This document shows positions 14,101 through 24,888 of a DNA stretch of 64,000 nucleotides, piece after piece (positions within the stretch are counted from its first letter, which is position 1; the number at the start of each line of letters is the position of its first letter). The stretch is taken from assembly GCA_963169105.1 (NCBI GenBank), contig OY720643.1, positions 100,265,697 to 100,329,696 of the forward strand, written 5' to 3'. Made by a program: the position numbers and the translations under genes. The notes beneath the pieces are model-generated. The model made no database searches, was not told the DNA's origin, and saw only the letters and a list, made by a program, of their open reading frames with translations. The DNA comes from Ceriagrion tenellum. Its lineage: Eukaryota > Arthropoda > Insecta > Odonata > Coenagrionidae.

Positions 14101-15680
14101 AAAAGACTTATTCATATAGTATACTTTTAACGTGGGTTTGGGACGTTTTACTTAGTCTTGTCTTAACTCTACTGAGATTCATGGTTTGATTGATGAGGAA
14201 AGATATGGATTCAAGGAGGATATAAGTATAGGAAATTGATTAAGCAAAATTTTCGGACGACCAACCGCCAGCTGAGGAACTGCATGCCAGGAGCAAGCGC
14301 GCTAGGGATAAAGAGAAAAAGTTATGAAAACAAGATAAATCATGAGAACGGGTAGGGTGAGAACACGGAAAAGGAATGTGAATAACGATTACAGCCAACC
14401 AGTACAATCACTGACGATTAGTCGTCCTAATTACCATCACCAAAGAAATATTCGCAGAAATCCTTAAAGGCAGCAGCAAAATAAATGTTAATCATAACAA
14501 CAGAGTTAAATACAAATCAATAATATGTGAGCTTATGCCTAAATGGGATTAATGACCTCGTTTTCCTTTGTAAACGGAAAGAACCGCTTTCAAATCCACC
14601 AGCTTCCCCACTTTGTTCATAGCAGCGAAGGTAAAAGAAAGACGTATTCTCCAGAAGAACTTCCCAATGTCCCGAGTAAGGCATACGCGCACATTCATGA
14701 GCGGTCAAACTCGAATATATATTCAAGTTTATAACCGTACCAGTGATTAAGATAAACGGAGTGCAGGGCGCTAACGAAGAGAATCGCGAGCCATGAACAA
14801 TGCAGTCACTTGGTTTGGCCAGCGATCAACTTTCGCGACCGAAACTTGCGCTCCGAGCGTCATTTTCTGCAGAAAAGAAACATTTGGCGTCATTATAAGC
14901 GCGATGAAAAAAGGAAAAAAAACTCAATTCAGAAACGTGCATATTCCATGTTCCATTGGACTCGTTCCATTCTGTTAAGAGATGCATTCAAATCCGGATG
15001 CGAACGCGAATATTTCCGCAAATTTGTGGTATTCAATCCCTTAAAAGGCATAAACATCGGGAGAAAAGCATCCACACCACCAAACAACACTTAGTCTCCA
15101 ATAAAAACTCCGAATTGCTATTGTTCTGCCCATTTAGTTGCACTCTATCCTTGAACACTTGGCTCTCGCACAAACATAACCATTGTAAATTACAACGATA
15201 GTAAAATACTTGGAAGGATTTGAGAAAATCTTTCGAGTATAGAAACTGTTACGCGCACAGGAGAGTGCGTTTTAAATGAGTGGGTATAAGAACGAAATGT
15301 ATGATTAGGACAGGCGACGACTGCTTCATCATGAAGACGGGAATAACTTACACATCGAAGTAAAATATTTAACAAGTGACAAAAAATAATGCTTTAGGAG
15401 CAATGACTGAGCCAAAAAAGTATAAAATTGAATGCGCAACAAGGTAGACAATAGGATACACATCAATCAAGTAGAAATAAGGCATCGGAGACAATCCCCA
15501 TCCGCAGTACACATAACATCACAGCAGATTTTGACACGAAAATAAAATTTAAGGGCATGGTTTTACAACCCGATTGGAAGACTTTTGCCAAGATAAAGCC
15601 ACAAATTAGACCAACTTTACCAAGGGGAAGGCATATTATTTTAAATGCATGCATTTCATACGCGATTAAGGGAACGAAAC
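11166..15680. other. AT-rich DNA, no gene seen; one weak hammerhead-like string at 12.04 kb
   Basis: Frames here are short and lack motifs. The 93-codon minus frame at 13664-13945 and the overlapping plus frames at 14793-15201 show no domain. At 12039-12058 a CCGATGA string is followed closely by GAAATATC, a weak resemblance to the retroelement-terminus motif found better preserved elsewhere in the window. Nothing else was seen. Confidence 0.4.
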
Positions 15681-15689
15681 CTTAAGAAG

Positions 15690-16090
15690 GACGACAAGGA
15701 TAGTGATTGCGAGGCAAAGGACCGTAGGAAGACAAAAAAATCCACGGGATCGAAAACATGTGAAAGAGATTGAGCGCAACGGGAATGGACGTCGAATAAC
15801 AAATGAGTGCGCACGATGAAAGCGCGGGCTGGAATAAGAACGGCGGAGGAAAATACTAAAAAACGAGGTAAAAAAATGAAAAGAAGTCCATGGAAAACAT
15901 TGAGGTTGATACTGAGGTCAATATCCAAGGAAGATGAGACGAACCTTTTGGCAGTCGGTGTTATGAGACGAAGGAGGACGAGGAAGGGAAAGGGGATCGC
16001 GAGAGAAAGAAGACGAAAAGGTGAGAGGTTGCGGGATCTTGAGAAAGAAAGCTTGAGGAGTATGGGGCGGTAAAAAACAAAAGGAGCGCT
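15690..16090 (+). repeat. Purine-rich tract (GA-rich on plus strand)
   Basis: The plus strand is dominated by GGAAG, GAAAG, AGGAGG and GAGAAAG words. Frames open on both strands (15807-16073 plus, 15918-16229 minus) give Arg/Lys/Glu-rich or Ser/Leu/Phe-rich low-complexity products typical of such tracts, not of real proteins. It may be able to adopt triplex-type structure, but that is inference. Confidence 0.55.
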
Positions 16091-17797
16091 TTCTCAAGGA
16101 GCTCTCTGACGATAAGGGCAGGTGAGCACTTCTTGGAATTTGAGAGCAAATACCGCGATAGCTTCCTGGTTCACGAGGTAGAGTCCTTTTTCCTCTCGAA
16201 CAAAAACGTACACCAGCTCTTTCCCTCAAAATGAATGCATTACTCTAAAAGTCAGAGATCATTTTATCCCGGACATTAGCATAATAACAGGGGCAAAACG
16301 GAAAAAATTTAACAGTCTTAAAGAATTTCAGCGTATGGATATTATTTTTATTTACACAATTACTCACAAATGAAGCAGAATTTGATACGATAATTATATT
16401 TTGACGGCAATCTAGTTTAGTGGGATATTTATTCTTTCTGTCAATGTTGACAAAAATGAGCACGTATCTTAATTCAGAAATCATTAATTCTGAAAAATAA
16501 CACGATTCCAAGGCAAATCGAAAATAAATATAACATCCTCATAGAATATAAATATAAAAGAAGATTTTTGATGAATCGACAAAGTAGAAGTACAATTAAG
16601 CTCAGAAAAACAGTTTTATCATGGAATTCCATTTATTCATGTTAAACTAAGCCAGGGTTTTCATCCTGTTTTTTTGCACAACTGAAGTTAGCTGGCATGT
16701 AACTCGCAAGCGTAAAGTTTTGGAAGATAAAGCTTTTTCTCCAAGCTTTATACTCCGCTTAAAAAATAAATAAAACCTTTTTTCACAGAGTTGCACGCAA
16801 CTAGGACCACTATTTACCGAACAAACTTATCGCAATATTAAGCGCAGGAAGATAATGATTAGCATTACATCGAATTAAATATCAGGGATGCAAATGGCCA
16901 TCCACTACTGGAGAAAGTATTAGTGTGCGTACGAACATACGAAGTTTATCATCGTGTAGTAGGAAACGACCATTACTTTAGCATTAGTATATTCCGCATA
17001 GCTATGATTGAGGGAATGCGATATAGAATATAAAACGAGGATTTATGCGGAAGGATTGGGAGAAATGTTATTGTATGACAAAGCTCACAAAAATTTACAC
17101 AGCAGATAAATATCAATTTATCCGTAATCATCACCAAGGAACGAATCCCGTGTACTGATTGGTGTCTAGAGTATAATCAAACGTTATGAAATTCAACTTT
17201 GGGTCGATCAGAACCATCTCTAATGCGTCACCTTTTTCATTACAGGACATCACCAAAACAGATAGGCATTCGCTCAATGCATTCAAATTCCCGGGTAAAA
17301 AGTAAGGTCATCGTTTTAACGTTATTTCTCGATTGAAATACTGTCAATAATAATATTTTTGTAAGTTATGATGATTCATCGAATCAAATAATGATGCAAA
17401 AGATAAACATCATAAATTGGTTCGAAACAGCACATAAGGGACATTATATTTACAGCAGACCTATCAGACTAGATTCCATAAGGGAAAAAAGTACCTACCT
17501 TAAAAATTGATGCAACAAACGAGAGCCCAAAGACAGTACAATTGAAGGATTACACCTAAAATCCCCGGATGATTCACGGTTGAGGGGCCATTCTGATTAA
17601 GTGCATTAATTATAATTCTACACTTAAAAATTAGATAATATGAGGAACAAGCATTAAACATCGGTAATAATGTCGCGCACAGTGTAAATTTTATCCATTT
17701 GAGATTTATTCCTGTAACTTATTAAATATATATTCCGGTAAAGCGGTGCTTAGTAATGGCCATAGTTAGCAACAGGTTTTTTTCTTCTTCTTTGCTT
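16091..17797. other. AT-rich DNA, no gene seen
   Basis: Only short frames are present (88 codons at 16245-16511, minus, no motif). No RNA gene or long repeat was recognised up to the SINE that follows. Confidence 0.5.
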
Positions 17798-18040
17798 GCC
17801 GGCCCCGGTGTCGGCGGGGTAAAGTCCTCGCCTGCTAAACCGAGGGTCGCGGGTTCGAGTCCCGCCTGGGTGGGTTTTCACCACCCAGGGCATGGATGTA
17901 TGTCAAATTCTGTTGGTCCGGTCCCTGGAAAATCTGATGACAGGTTCAGAAGCCTATCGGGATTCCGGAGACATAGGGGCCAACAAAATCGTTCTGCAGC
18001 AAAAAAGAATTTAATTCAGTTGCAGAAAAAAAAAACAAAC
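17798..18040 (+). mobile_element. tRNA-derived SINE
   Basis: The head resembles a tRNA gene. A perfect T-arm (GCGGG, TTCGAGT, CCCGC) lies at about 17849-17865, with a B box GGTTCGAGTCC at 17852-17862. An A-box-like stretch lies about 30-50 bases upstream, and an anticodon-arm-like CCTGCTAAACC precedes the T-arm. Immediately after the T-arm a 9-bp hairpin, CCTGGGTGG / CCACCCAGG (17865-17873 with 17881-17889), replaces the acceptor stem. A roughly 130-bp body follows, containing a second inverted pair (GTTGG near 17911 with CCAAC near 17980), and the element ends in A-rich sequence at 18025-18040. The fold, internal promoter and A-rich tail make a pol III-transcribed SINE much more likely than a working tRNA. 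I could not identify a target-site duplication with confidence. Spurious frame 17756-18043 covers it. Confidence 0.75.
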
Positions 18041-20731
18041 TAATGAGATTTCGGTGAAGTACTTTGAATTGAATGAGAAAAGGAAGGAAATCAGTGATTC
18101 AGTGGAATAGGTAATAACATTAGAGTAGGCTTACTATCCTTTGGAAATTTCGTCAGCAATGACATGTTTGGAATGGTAAATAAATTTCATTCGAGAATAC
18201 ACTATAAATTCGTAATAAAAACCTTTGGATAAAGTGGCGGGTGTTACCTTAGCAACCGGTCGGCCAAATATCTGTCAGCTTTGAGAAAATCGATGCCTCC
18301 GGCCAATTCCGATAATATTTTTTATGAATTCATCAATACGGATTGGTTATATAACCTCCAGAAAATATTTCCTCGATGCATACAACAACGAATTTATTTT
18401 TTTAGTGCCTAACTCGACTAACGCAAAATACAAAACCAATACTTCGAGATAACACCAAGTTAGTGAAAAGCCTACGTCACCTTTCGGTTTAGGTTAACCA
18501 GATATTATGAAACCAGGCCATAATGACATTCGTAGCCTTCACTCCAAGAGCAAAATAGTTTTTACAAAATATGATTCGAACAGTTGAGGCAAGAAGATCT
18601 AATCGTAGGCAACAGACAATTGAAAAATTTTATATTTCACAACAACACAGGAGCTGACTTGTACAATCTTTTTTCCACTATTTTTCCTTAGTACCAAAAA
18701 ATACCCTGAAACTGAAAAGTTCTATAAGAAGACTACGCCTTCTAAGATATATTGATGATCTCTCCTGAATCATACGTGCGCAGCCGCAAAGAAACTCTTT
18801 TGAACTACGTCATCCTATGCGTTTAACACCTTCTTGAGTATCACACCAAGCACAAGAAGTGGTTGTCTCGACCACGAGTACGAGTTAATGCAACACAAAA
18901 GCAAACAGCAAAGTTGATTCTCAAACGACGATTCTCTGACGCCGAAAACAAAAGGGAGTGCATAGTTCTATTTTTCAATTGTTTTTTTTCATTGCAGTTT
19001 TTATTCGCTCTTCGCATGGGCTCCGGCATGCGGTCGCTCGAGGTATTTTTCCGCACAGCATGCTAAAAACGGACGGTCATCCATTCATGCACGGTGGAAA
19101 GAACAAAACTACAAACGTCATTTCCGCCCCTGCCTCCACTCATTCATTACCGGGCATGACCCCTTCGGAGTTGACCTATGGAACATTCAAGCAGCCATAC
19201 TTCTTTCTGCACGTTCGCTCGTTTGAAAAAGCACGCTCAGATTTCTACCGCGAATGAGAAATCAATGAAAGGAATGAGACGCGGGGACAAACGACTGCCG
19301 TGCAGTTTAAATTACTCCAACGGCACGGAATAAAAAAGAGGGTTAGATACCATAACATGGGTCGTAAAAATGAGATACGCTGGACATTTACGGAGGAGAA
19401 ATACGGCAAACAACCCCTGATATACGTTGAACGTAGCATGAGTTCACCGAAATATTCCTGATTCATTCGTCTACGATGCGCCCAAAAATACAGAACGAAG
19501 TGGAAGAAATAAATTTTTCGAGGTCTGAGTAAACACACAGCGAGAAATTTTAGCGGACACTGCGCGTCGCGCTCATACCTGATGGCCTGGGGAGTCACTT
19601 CAAAGTAAAATGATTCAAATACGGAGTTTCCCGTCTTTATAGTGATTGCCAACATAACACAAGCAAAAAACACGAGAGGCAGGAAGTGTTATGTTACTAG
19701 CACTGACAAAGGATACACAGAAAGAATAATAGAGGAATAAGCAACGATTAGGTATGCTTTGGTGCATTCTAAACATGTTCTGTAATTGTTTTAGCGCTGT
19801 ACAACACACCAGATGAAAGAAAACTAGAACATACAGTCCTAACATCTTTCTCTTGTTCATTTGCCTTTCAGCGACCGTTGCCATCTCTGCCAATATGAGG
19901 AAAACAAGTTTAAACGAGAACATACACCCGACAGAGAAAATGTTGGAAAGAGTATGAAGATTCATAGCAGAAAAACAAGTATCACACACTCGAGAAGAAA
20001 ATGCCTACCGATTACGGATTGACTTTTCTGTATCCGAACATGGTTTCGACATTTCCAAGAGTAGCGTAGAAGAATTCTGGACTGCTTATAAAAGGACTGG
20101 GTAGCTGGAAAATGCCATCTCACTCATACACACATTAATTAAATTAGTATTAGTTTTATTAGAACTATTACACACAGATAGGAATTTTTGATAAAAGAAA
20201 CTCCATAAACTCAATTGCGCTCGTTTTGCAAAAGAATTCTTGATAACATGAAAACAGTTTTTCTTGTAGTAAACGGCCATCTTAATCACCTAAACATAAG
20301 TGTTATTGGTATAAGTATTATTAGCATTAGTGCAAACACAGGAATTTTGGCATAAAGAACCTCGAAAAAAGTATAGTCATGAAATTGAGAAAAAAATAAC
20401 TAATCAGATAAGATTGTAATCCAAAAAGTATTTTAAAACACTATGAACAGAGAGACTGCAGGAGGAAAGTTTCGGTGAGCTCATACATAGCCTTAAGCCA
20501 TGAGGGTACAATGCTATTAAAAGCATTAGGAACAGTGCGAAAGATTGAAAAGCAAAGATTGACATCTCTAATGACCCATCTGAAAGTTCAAGGCTTCAGC
20601 CATGTAGGAACACTTTTAGAGATGACAGTCGCAAACATACGCCCACTGAAGCGTGAGCTGGAAATTGGTAGTATCGCAAACTTAACATGGATTTCACTTT
20701 GTTCACTACCATGATTCAAACGATATTGAAT
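18041..20731. other. No gene supported; several hydrophobic minus-strand frames
   Basis: Two overlapping minus-strand frames (19245-19673, 142 codons; 19615-19989, 124 codons) have hydrophobic stretches, including a possible membrane segment following a basic AERQMNKRK string in the second. They overlap in different registers and show no family motif, so I do not call them as genes. The rest is AT-rich and closed. Confidence 0.35.
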
Positions 20732-20790
20732 TGACGGTCTAGGAGGGTAACCTCCTCGCCTGCTGTTCCAAGTTTGTGGATAACACTCCT
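20732..20790 (+). repeat. Degraded SINE head related to the 17.8-kb SINE
   Basis: The string GGTCTAGGAGGGTAACCTCC followed by TCGCCTGCTGTTCC aligns with the GGGTAAAGTCCTCGCCTGCT part of the SINE at 17.8 kb, sharing CCTCGCCTGCT exactly. The B-box region downstream is degraded (GTGGATAACACTCC in place of GCGGGTTCGAGTCCC). An AGGAGG-GTAA-CCTCCT hairpin is present. It is probably an old, truncated relative. The alignment is short, so chance cannot be excluded. Confidence 0.4.
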
Positions 20791-22129
20791 TTCTAGATGA
20801 ATTTACATAAAAAATTGCATTGGTTTTTGCAAACTTAGATTGCAACATCTCATACGAATACCCATCCTATGTACACAGCTAAAAGAACGCAAAAAAAACT
20901 TTTACACTACGTTTCCAAGTTTCAATTTAGTACCATACTAAATTTCACGGATAGTTTACAACATTATGAACGATATTAAGTTTATGTTGGCAAACGTTTC
21001 TATAACTGGGAATCAGTAGACACGAGGAGGATCCAGGTCACTTGAGCTAGAGTACTGTCACGGTTACAGCAGGATGCTCTACAGAAATGCCTAAGCTATG
21101 ATGTAAGATGCAATTTACTTATAATTTATTCGCACAAGTTGCTCAATTACTAATACCTTTATCGATGCTTCCACGAAGCAATGGTTTTAATAATGAAATT
21201 GATTCACCTGGGCCTCAGAGACCCTCCAGAGAAGCCGATTCTAAAAAACTCTACCGTAGAGGCACATTCTTAATTATATCATCACCCCAGGTAAACGGCA
21301 AAAGAAATCTGCAACATACTTTGGGACATTCAAAAATCAATGCCGGGGAATAGCACGAATATAGATGAAAGTGGCAGATACTGGCACTGAAACGCTGTTA
21401 GAAGAGTTACACACATAGGAAAACCCGTAAATACTTGTAAAGGACCATCTGTAAAGAAACGTTAATTCCTGCAAAAAACATCACTTCCTCTTGAGACTCA
21501 AACACGGAACCTATAAATTATTACTCAAGAATCATACTCGGGCGTCAATGAAACCAGATATTCATAATTTTCCCATCCAGTAAGAAAGCATACTAAAGTG
21601 AAAAACTTTATTCTAACAGGTGGAGAATTTCAATAGGTGAGCGCATTTGATAGACCAAGTTTTTTACCAAAGAATACAGTCTACTCACGCGTTAACAATA
21701 ACATGACCTTCCAATGAGAGGTTAGTTTTTCGATTCCACGTCCGATAAAATCTGTTGAGTTGGTGTTGAAGAAACCGTGAAGCCTCAGTTTGGAAACGAA
21801 ACGAACTCTGACATTAACCAGATCTGAGACACAGAAGGACAAAAGAGAAACGCATGGTGAAATTAACACTAATTTCAACCTGTGAGGAGAAATAAATTCA
21901 GAGACTGAGTAATAAATATTCAAGAGGAGCACAAAGGGACCAAGAAAAGCAAATTGCGACAAGCTTAGAAAACAAAGAGCGAATGGGATTGATCGCAAAG
22001 AAGAAAGGAGGGCAAACGAAAAGAATTACGCTCTAATTAGAGCTATATTTCTTTCTCTTGACCCAAGGAAAACAATAATTAGCTGGAGCATCCTTAAATT
22101 GAAGGAAATTGCGGAGGAATGACTTTAAG
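20791..22129. other. AT-rich DNA, no gene seen
   Basis: The 105-codon minus frame at 21681-21998 lies beside the purine-rich block and has no recognisable domain. No RNA gene or repeat was noticed. Confidence 0.45.
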
Positions 22130-22600
22130 CTCGGGCAGACAAAAAGGGTCCGAACAGAGAAACAAGAGATAGAGAGAGAGAGAAACAGAAAAAGGTTTAA
22201 CACAAAAAATGCAAGGATGAAAAAAAATAAAAATTTTCGCTTCGGGTAAGAAAACATGGGGAGGACAGCATCGACCCAGACTCCTTTTCTAGGCAAACAA
22301 TCGCTAAGGGTATTTATAGCATTAAAGGGTGGACGAACGAAGGAAAAAAATACGCCGGCGGCTGTAATTTAAATGGTTGAGGTCTTTACGGCATGTGGAA
22401 GGGAGGATGGAAATAAAAGAACAGCGGAAATAGAAAGGCCCAGAAAAGCGGATGAAAGAGAAATAGAAGGTGGAAGTGAATGAACGGAAAAGGCAACCGT
22501 ACATTGGGAGAGGAGATAGCCGGGAGATGACGGAGTTCGAAAAGAAGCAGGGCTGAGAGTAAAAGCTCCAGGACGAGGCATAGAGAAGGAAAGGAAAGAC
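22130..22600 (+). repeat. Purine-rich tract with short (GA)n runs
   Basis: The plus strand contains AGAGATAGAGAGAGAGAG at about 22165-22185 and many GGAAAG/GGAAG words to about 22600. Minus-strand frames 22033-22296, 22322-22612 and 22369-22803 are Ser/Phe/Leu-rich shadows of this skew. Confidence 0.55.
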
Positions 22601-24190
22601 CCCCGAAGCCAAAGAGAGTGCCTAGTCAGCAGAGCGTACTCCACTTCTCTTGGTTTCTCTTCTGATAGGGAAATCAGCTCATTAACTAAAATACAGGCAA
22701 GGGGAGTTTTGTAACATAAAAATATGGCGATTCTATAAAAGATAGCATACGCGGTTCTCGGGTAGTAAAATATTATTCTCCATAGAGCAAATATTTCACT
22801 CAAGAAACCTCAACAGTCAACGGTATCGACTGAAAAGGCAAACGTACTCGGGGAGAGGAGGGAAGGGAGGCCCCGGTTCCCAGAGCTACAAGTATATGTA
22901 CTTGTAACTTGTGAAATTAAGCTTCTCAAACGTACACGTCTATTACTGACAATCTAATAAGTTATGGCATATTCGTTACGTCTTAAACTGAAAACTCAGT
23001 TACAAGTGTTTGTAACTTACAAGAAAAAATCCAAAAGTATTCCTAGGACATTAAATAGAATCAACAAGTTAAGCATTTATAGTTACCTTACCTTACCTAA
23101 AAAGGTTACAGGTTACCTTATAAGGTCCCATGCGAAGACGAGTCAACGGCAAAACTTGAACACCATAGTAAAAAGTCCTATATGTTGCTGCATCTAGTGT
23201 GGACAGTACTCGAAATGGAAGGTGTTCATAAATCTTGCATGTCAAGATATCATGTTTTTCTGTTTTTTACTTGCATGTCAAATACGCAGGGCATAAAAAC
23301 GCAATATTTTATCGCAACTTCATGGAGAATACTGCGTAGTAGGGGGTCGACATACTAAGGAAGCCATAATCTGTATTTCATCTTTCAATACATAATATAC
23401 TGACAAGACATAGAATATACGTGCATTTTTCTGAACAATAAGTCAACCAGTGACAATCATTTGGGTATTAAATCCTCTTTTTTGCACATCGTAGTGTCGT
23501 TACTCCAACCTAAATCCCCACGAATGTAGCCCACGAAATATCGCAAATCGCATTTCATTTAGGGTTTCTACCATTCTACAGAAAGGACAAATATCTCGCA
23601 AATGTTTCTGGTTCTGACCTGAGTTGCAAGGAGGGTAGGTAGACGTAAAGTGGGTCAGAGAAAAAATCTGAGAGGGATGGAGATGGAAGTGACTCGACGA
23701 GAGAGGTGAATAGTCAAGTGTAAGAAATATTCCATCGAGTTCTTCAGTGACCTTATTTTGAGGTCTCGTTGTGAGACGAAACGTCGAGAGAATTCGTAAC
23801 AGGACATCAGCAAGAGGTAAGATATCGCACAAAGGAACCGATATCTGACTGACCGTCAACACTAAACAATATTCCGACCCGCTACGATTATTCTTCAGCT
23901 TAAGTCAATAACACAAATTTTCACATTGTGCAGCATTAGGAACATTGTCAATAACTAATAACAAGTTGAAGCCATCATAAGTAGTGTTATAGGTGTAAAA
24001 TAATGATCAAAAACTGGGAAAATTCCTACCAAAAACATTCTAATCAAACAAAAAGGAAGACTGACTGAGAGTGCACTGACAGAAAGATCCCACAGAATAG
24101 CAAGGGGATGGAAAGGAAGTAGAGCCAAGGGCAATATGCCTTGAGTAGGTAATAAATACGAAAAAGAAAGAGCCCTTAAAGTAAAGAAGG
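22601..24190. other. No gene seen; contains short repeated words and a hammerhead-like motif
   Basis: At 22889-23110 the words ACAAGT/ACTTGT and GGTTAC/GTTACC recur in both orientations. The 120-codon minus frame 23500-23862 has no motif. The hammerhead-like motif at 23745-23790 is listed separately. Confidence 0.4.
23745..23792 (+). ncRNA. Degenerate hammerhead-like / Penelope-terminus-like motif
   Basis: A perfect 5-bp stem GTCTC (23763-23767) / GAGAC (23773-23777) with a GTTGT loop is followed directly by GAAA, then CGTCGAGAG. A hammerhead ribozyme has CUGANGA, stem II, GAAA, a short stem III and a cleavage triplet, and many Penelope-like elements carry such motifs near their ends. The stem II-GAAA-GTC part fits. 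The CUGANGA box is not recognisable in the TTATTTTGAG preceding the stem. I therefore call it a probable decayed terminus, not an active ribozyme. Confidence 0.3.
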
Positions 24191-24233
24191 AACGCCAAGC
24201 TTACAAAACTGAAAGTTTTGTAAGCTTGGCGTT
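24191..24233. repeat. Perfect 20-bp hairpin with 3-nt loop
   Basis: The 20 bases at 24191-24210 (AACGCCAAGCTTACAAAACT) are perfectly complementary to 24214-24233, with GAA as the loop. There is no decay in either arm, so the inverted duplication is recent or constrained. The loop is too short for a typical microRNA precursor. A replication-slippage palindrome or a tiny foldback element is more likely. Confidence 0.85.
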
Positions 24234-24709
24234 TGTAACTACACTTAGGGGGCAATCAAGTACCTACTTGATAAAAATACGCTGTCCACGGGATTTATAT
24301 TTCCAAAATATAAATGAAGGCTATGTGACTTGGAGCCGGTACGGGAAATTATCAAAGAATAAATATTTCACAAAGGATGCACAAATTCAAAAGGAATAAA
24401 ATAATATACCACGATCAACGCTCAAACTGTACTTTACTACGTGCCAAGTATTATATATCGACACTAGGGGAAGACTACTTTGGTACCCAACCTGACGAAT
24501 GCACTCGTCACGATATCGAGGGACACAGACTCGAGCAACGATCAAGGTGGATGAGTTTACCTCCGAAGTACATACGTACTTCTGTGCAAATGAAAATGAC
24601 TCCATAAAAATTACCCTGTAAGTTAAAATATGATTTCACGGCACTATCACGATTGTTTTTCGTGAAGGCTGCCAACGTAGTACGGGGCTAATTTTCCGGC
24701 ATAATCACA

Positions 24710-24888
24710 AATGAAAAAAAACGACTTCGTTTTCTTCCACTGATTTATTTTTTCGGTACGACATGTTTCGACACATAGAGGTCATTTTCAAGTACTAGCT
24801 AGAGGTCATTTTCAAGGACCTCTACGTGTCGAAACATGTCGTACCGAAAAAATAAATCAGTGGAAGAAAACGAAGTCGTTTTTTCATT
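24710..24888. mobile_element. Foldback, 72-74-bp arms, with Penelope-terminus-like motif
   Basis: The left arm (24710-24783) and right arm (24817-24888) are inverted copies differing by one base substitution and the length of an A/T run. Both read outward from the centre through GTGTCGAAACATGTCGTACCG and then AAATAAATCAGTGG. The CGAAACATGTCG core matches the GAAA-stem III-GTC part of hammerhead motifs carried by Penelope-like elements. A GACC...GTGTC pairing precedes it, but the CUGANGA box is changed (TTGAAAA). The spacer (24784-24816) includes a second copy of a 17-base part of the left arm (TAGAGGTCATTTTCAAG), so the centre is partly duplicated. No open frame is present. Most likely two element termini joined head to head. 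Confidence 0.65.

Noticed and set aside
17798..17870. A functional tRNA gene
   Set aside because: The T-arm and boxes are good, but the acceptor stem does not close. It is replaced by a hairpin and followed by a SINE body and an A-rich tail.
24191..24233. microRNA precursor
   Set aside because: The stem is perfect but only 20 bp long with a 3-nt loop, unlike typical precursors.
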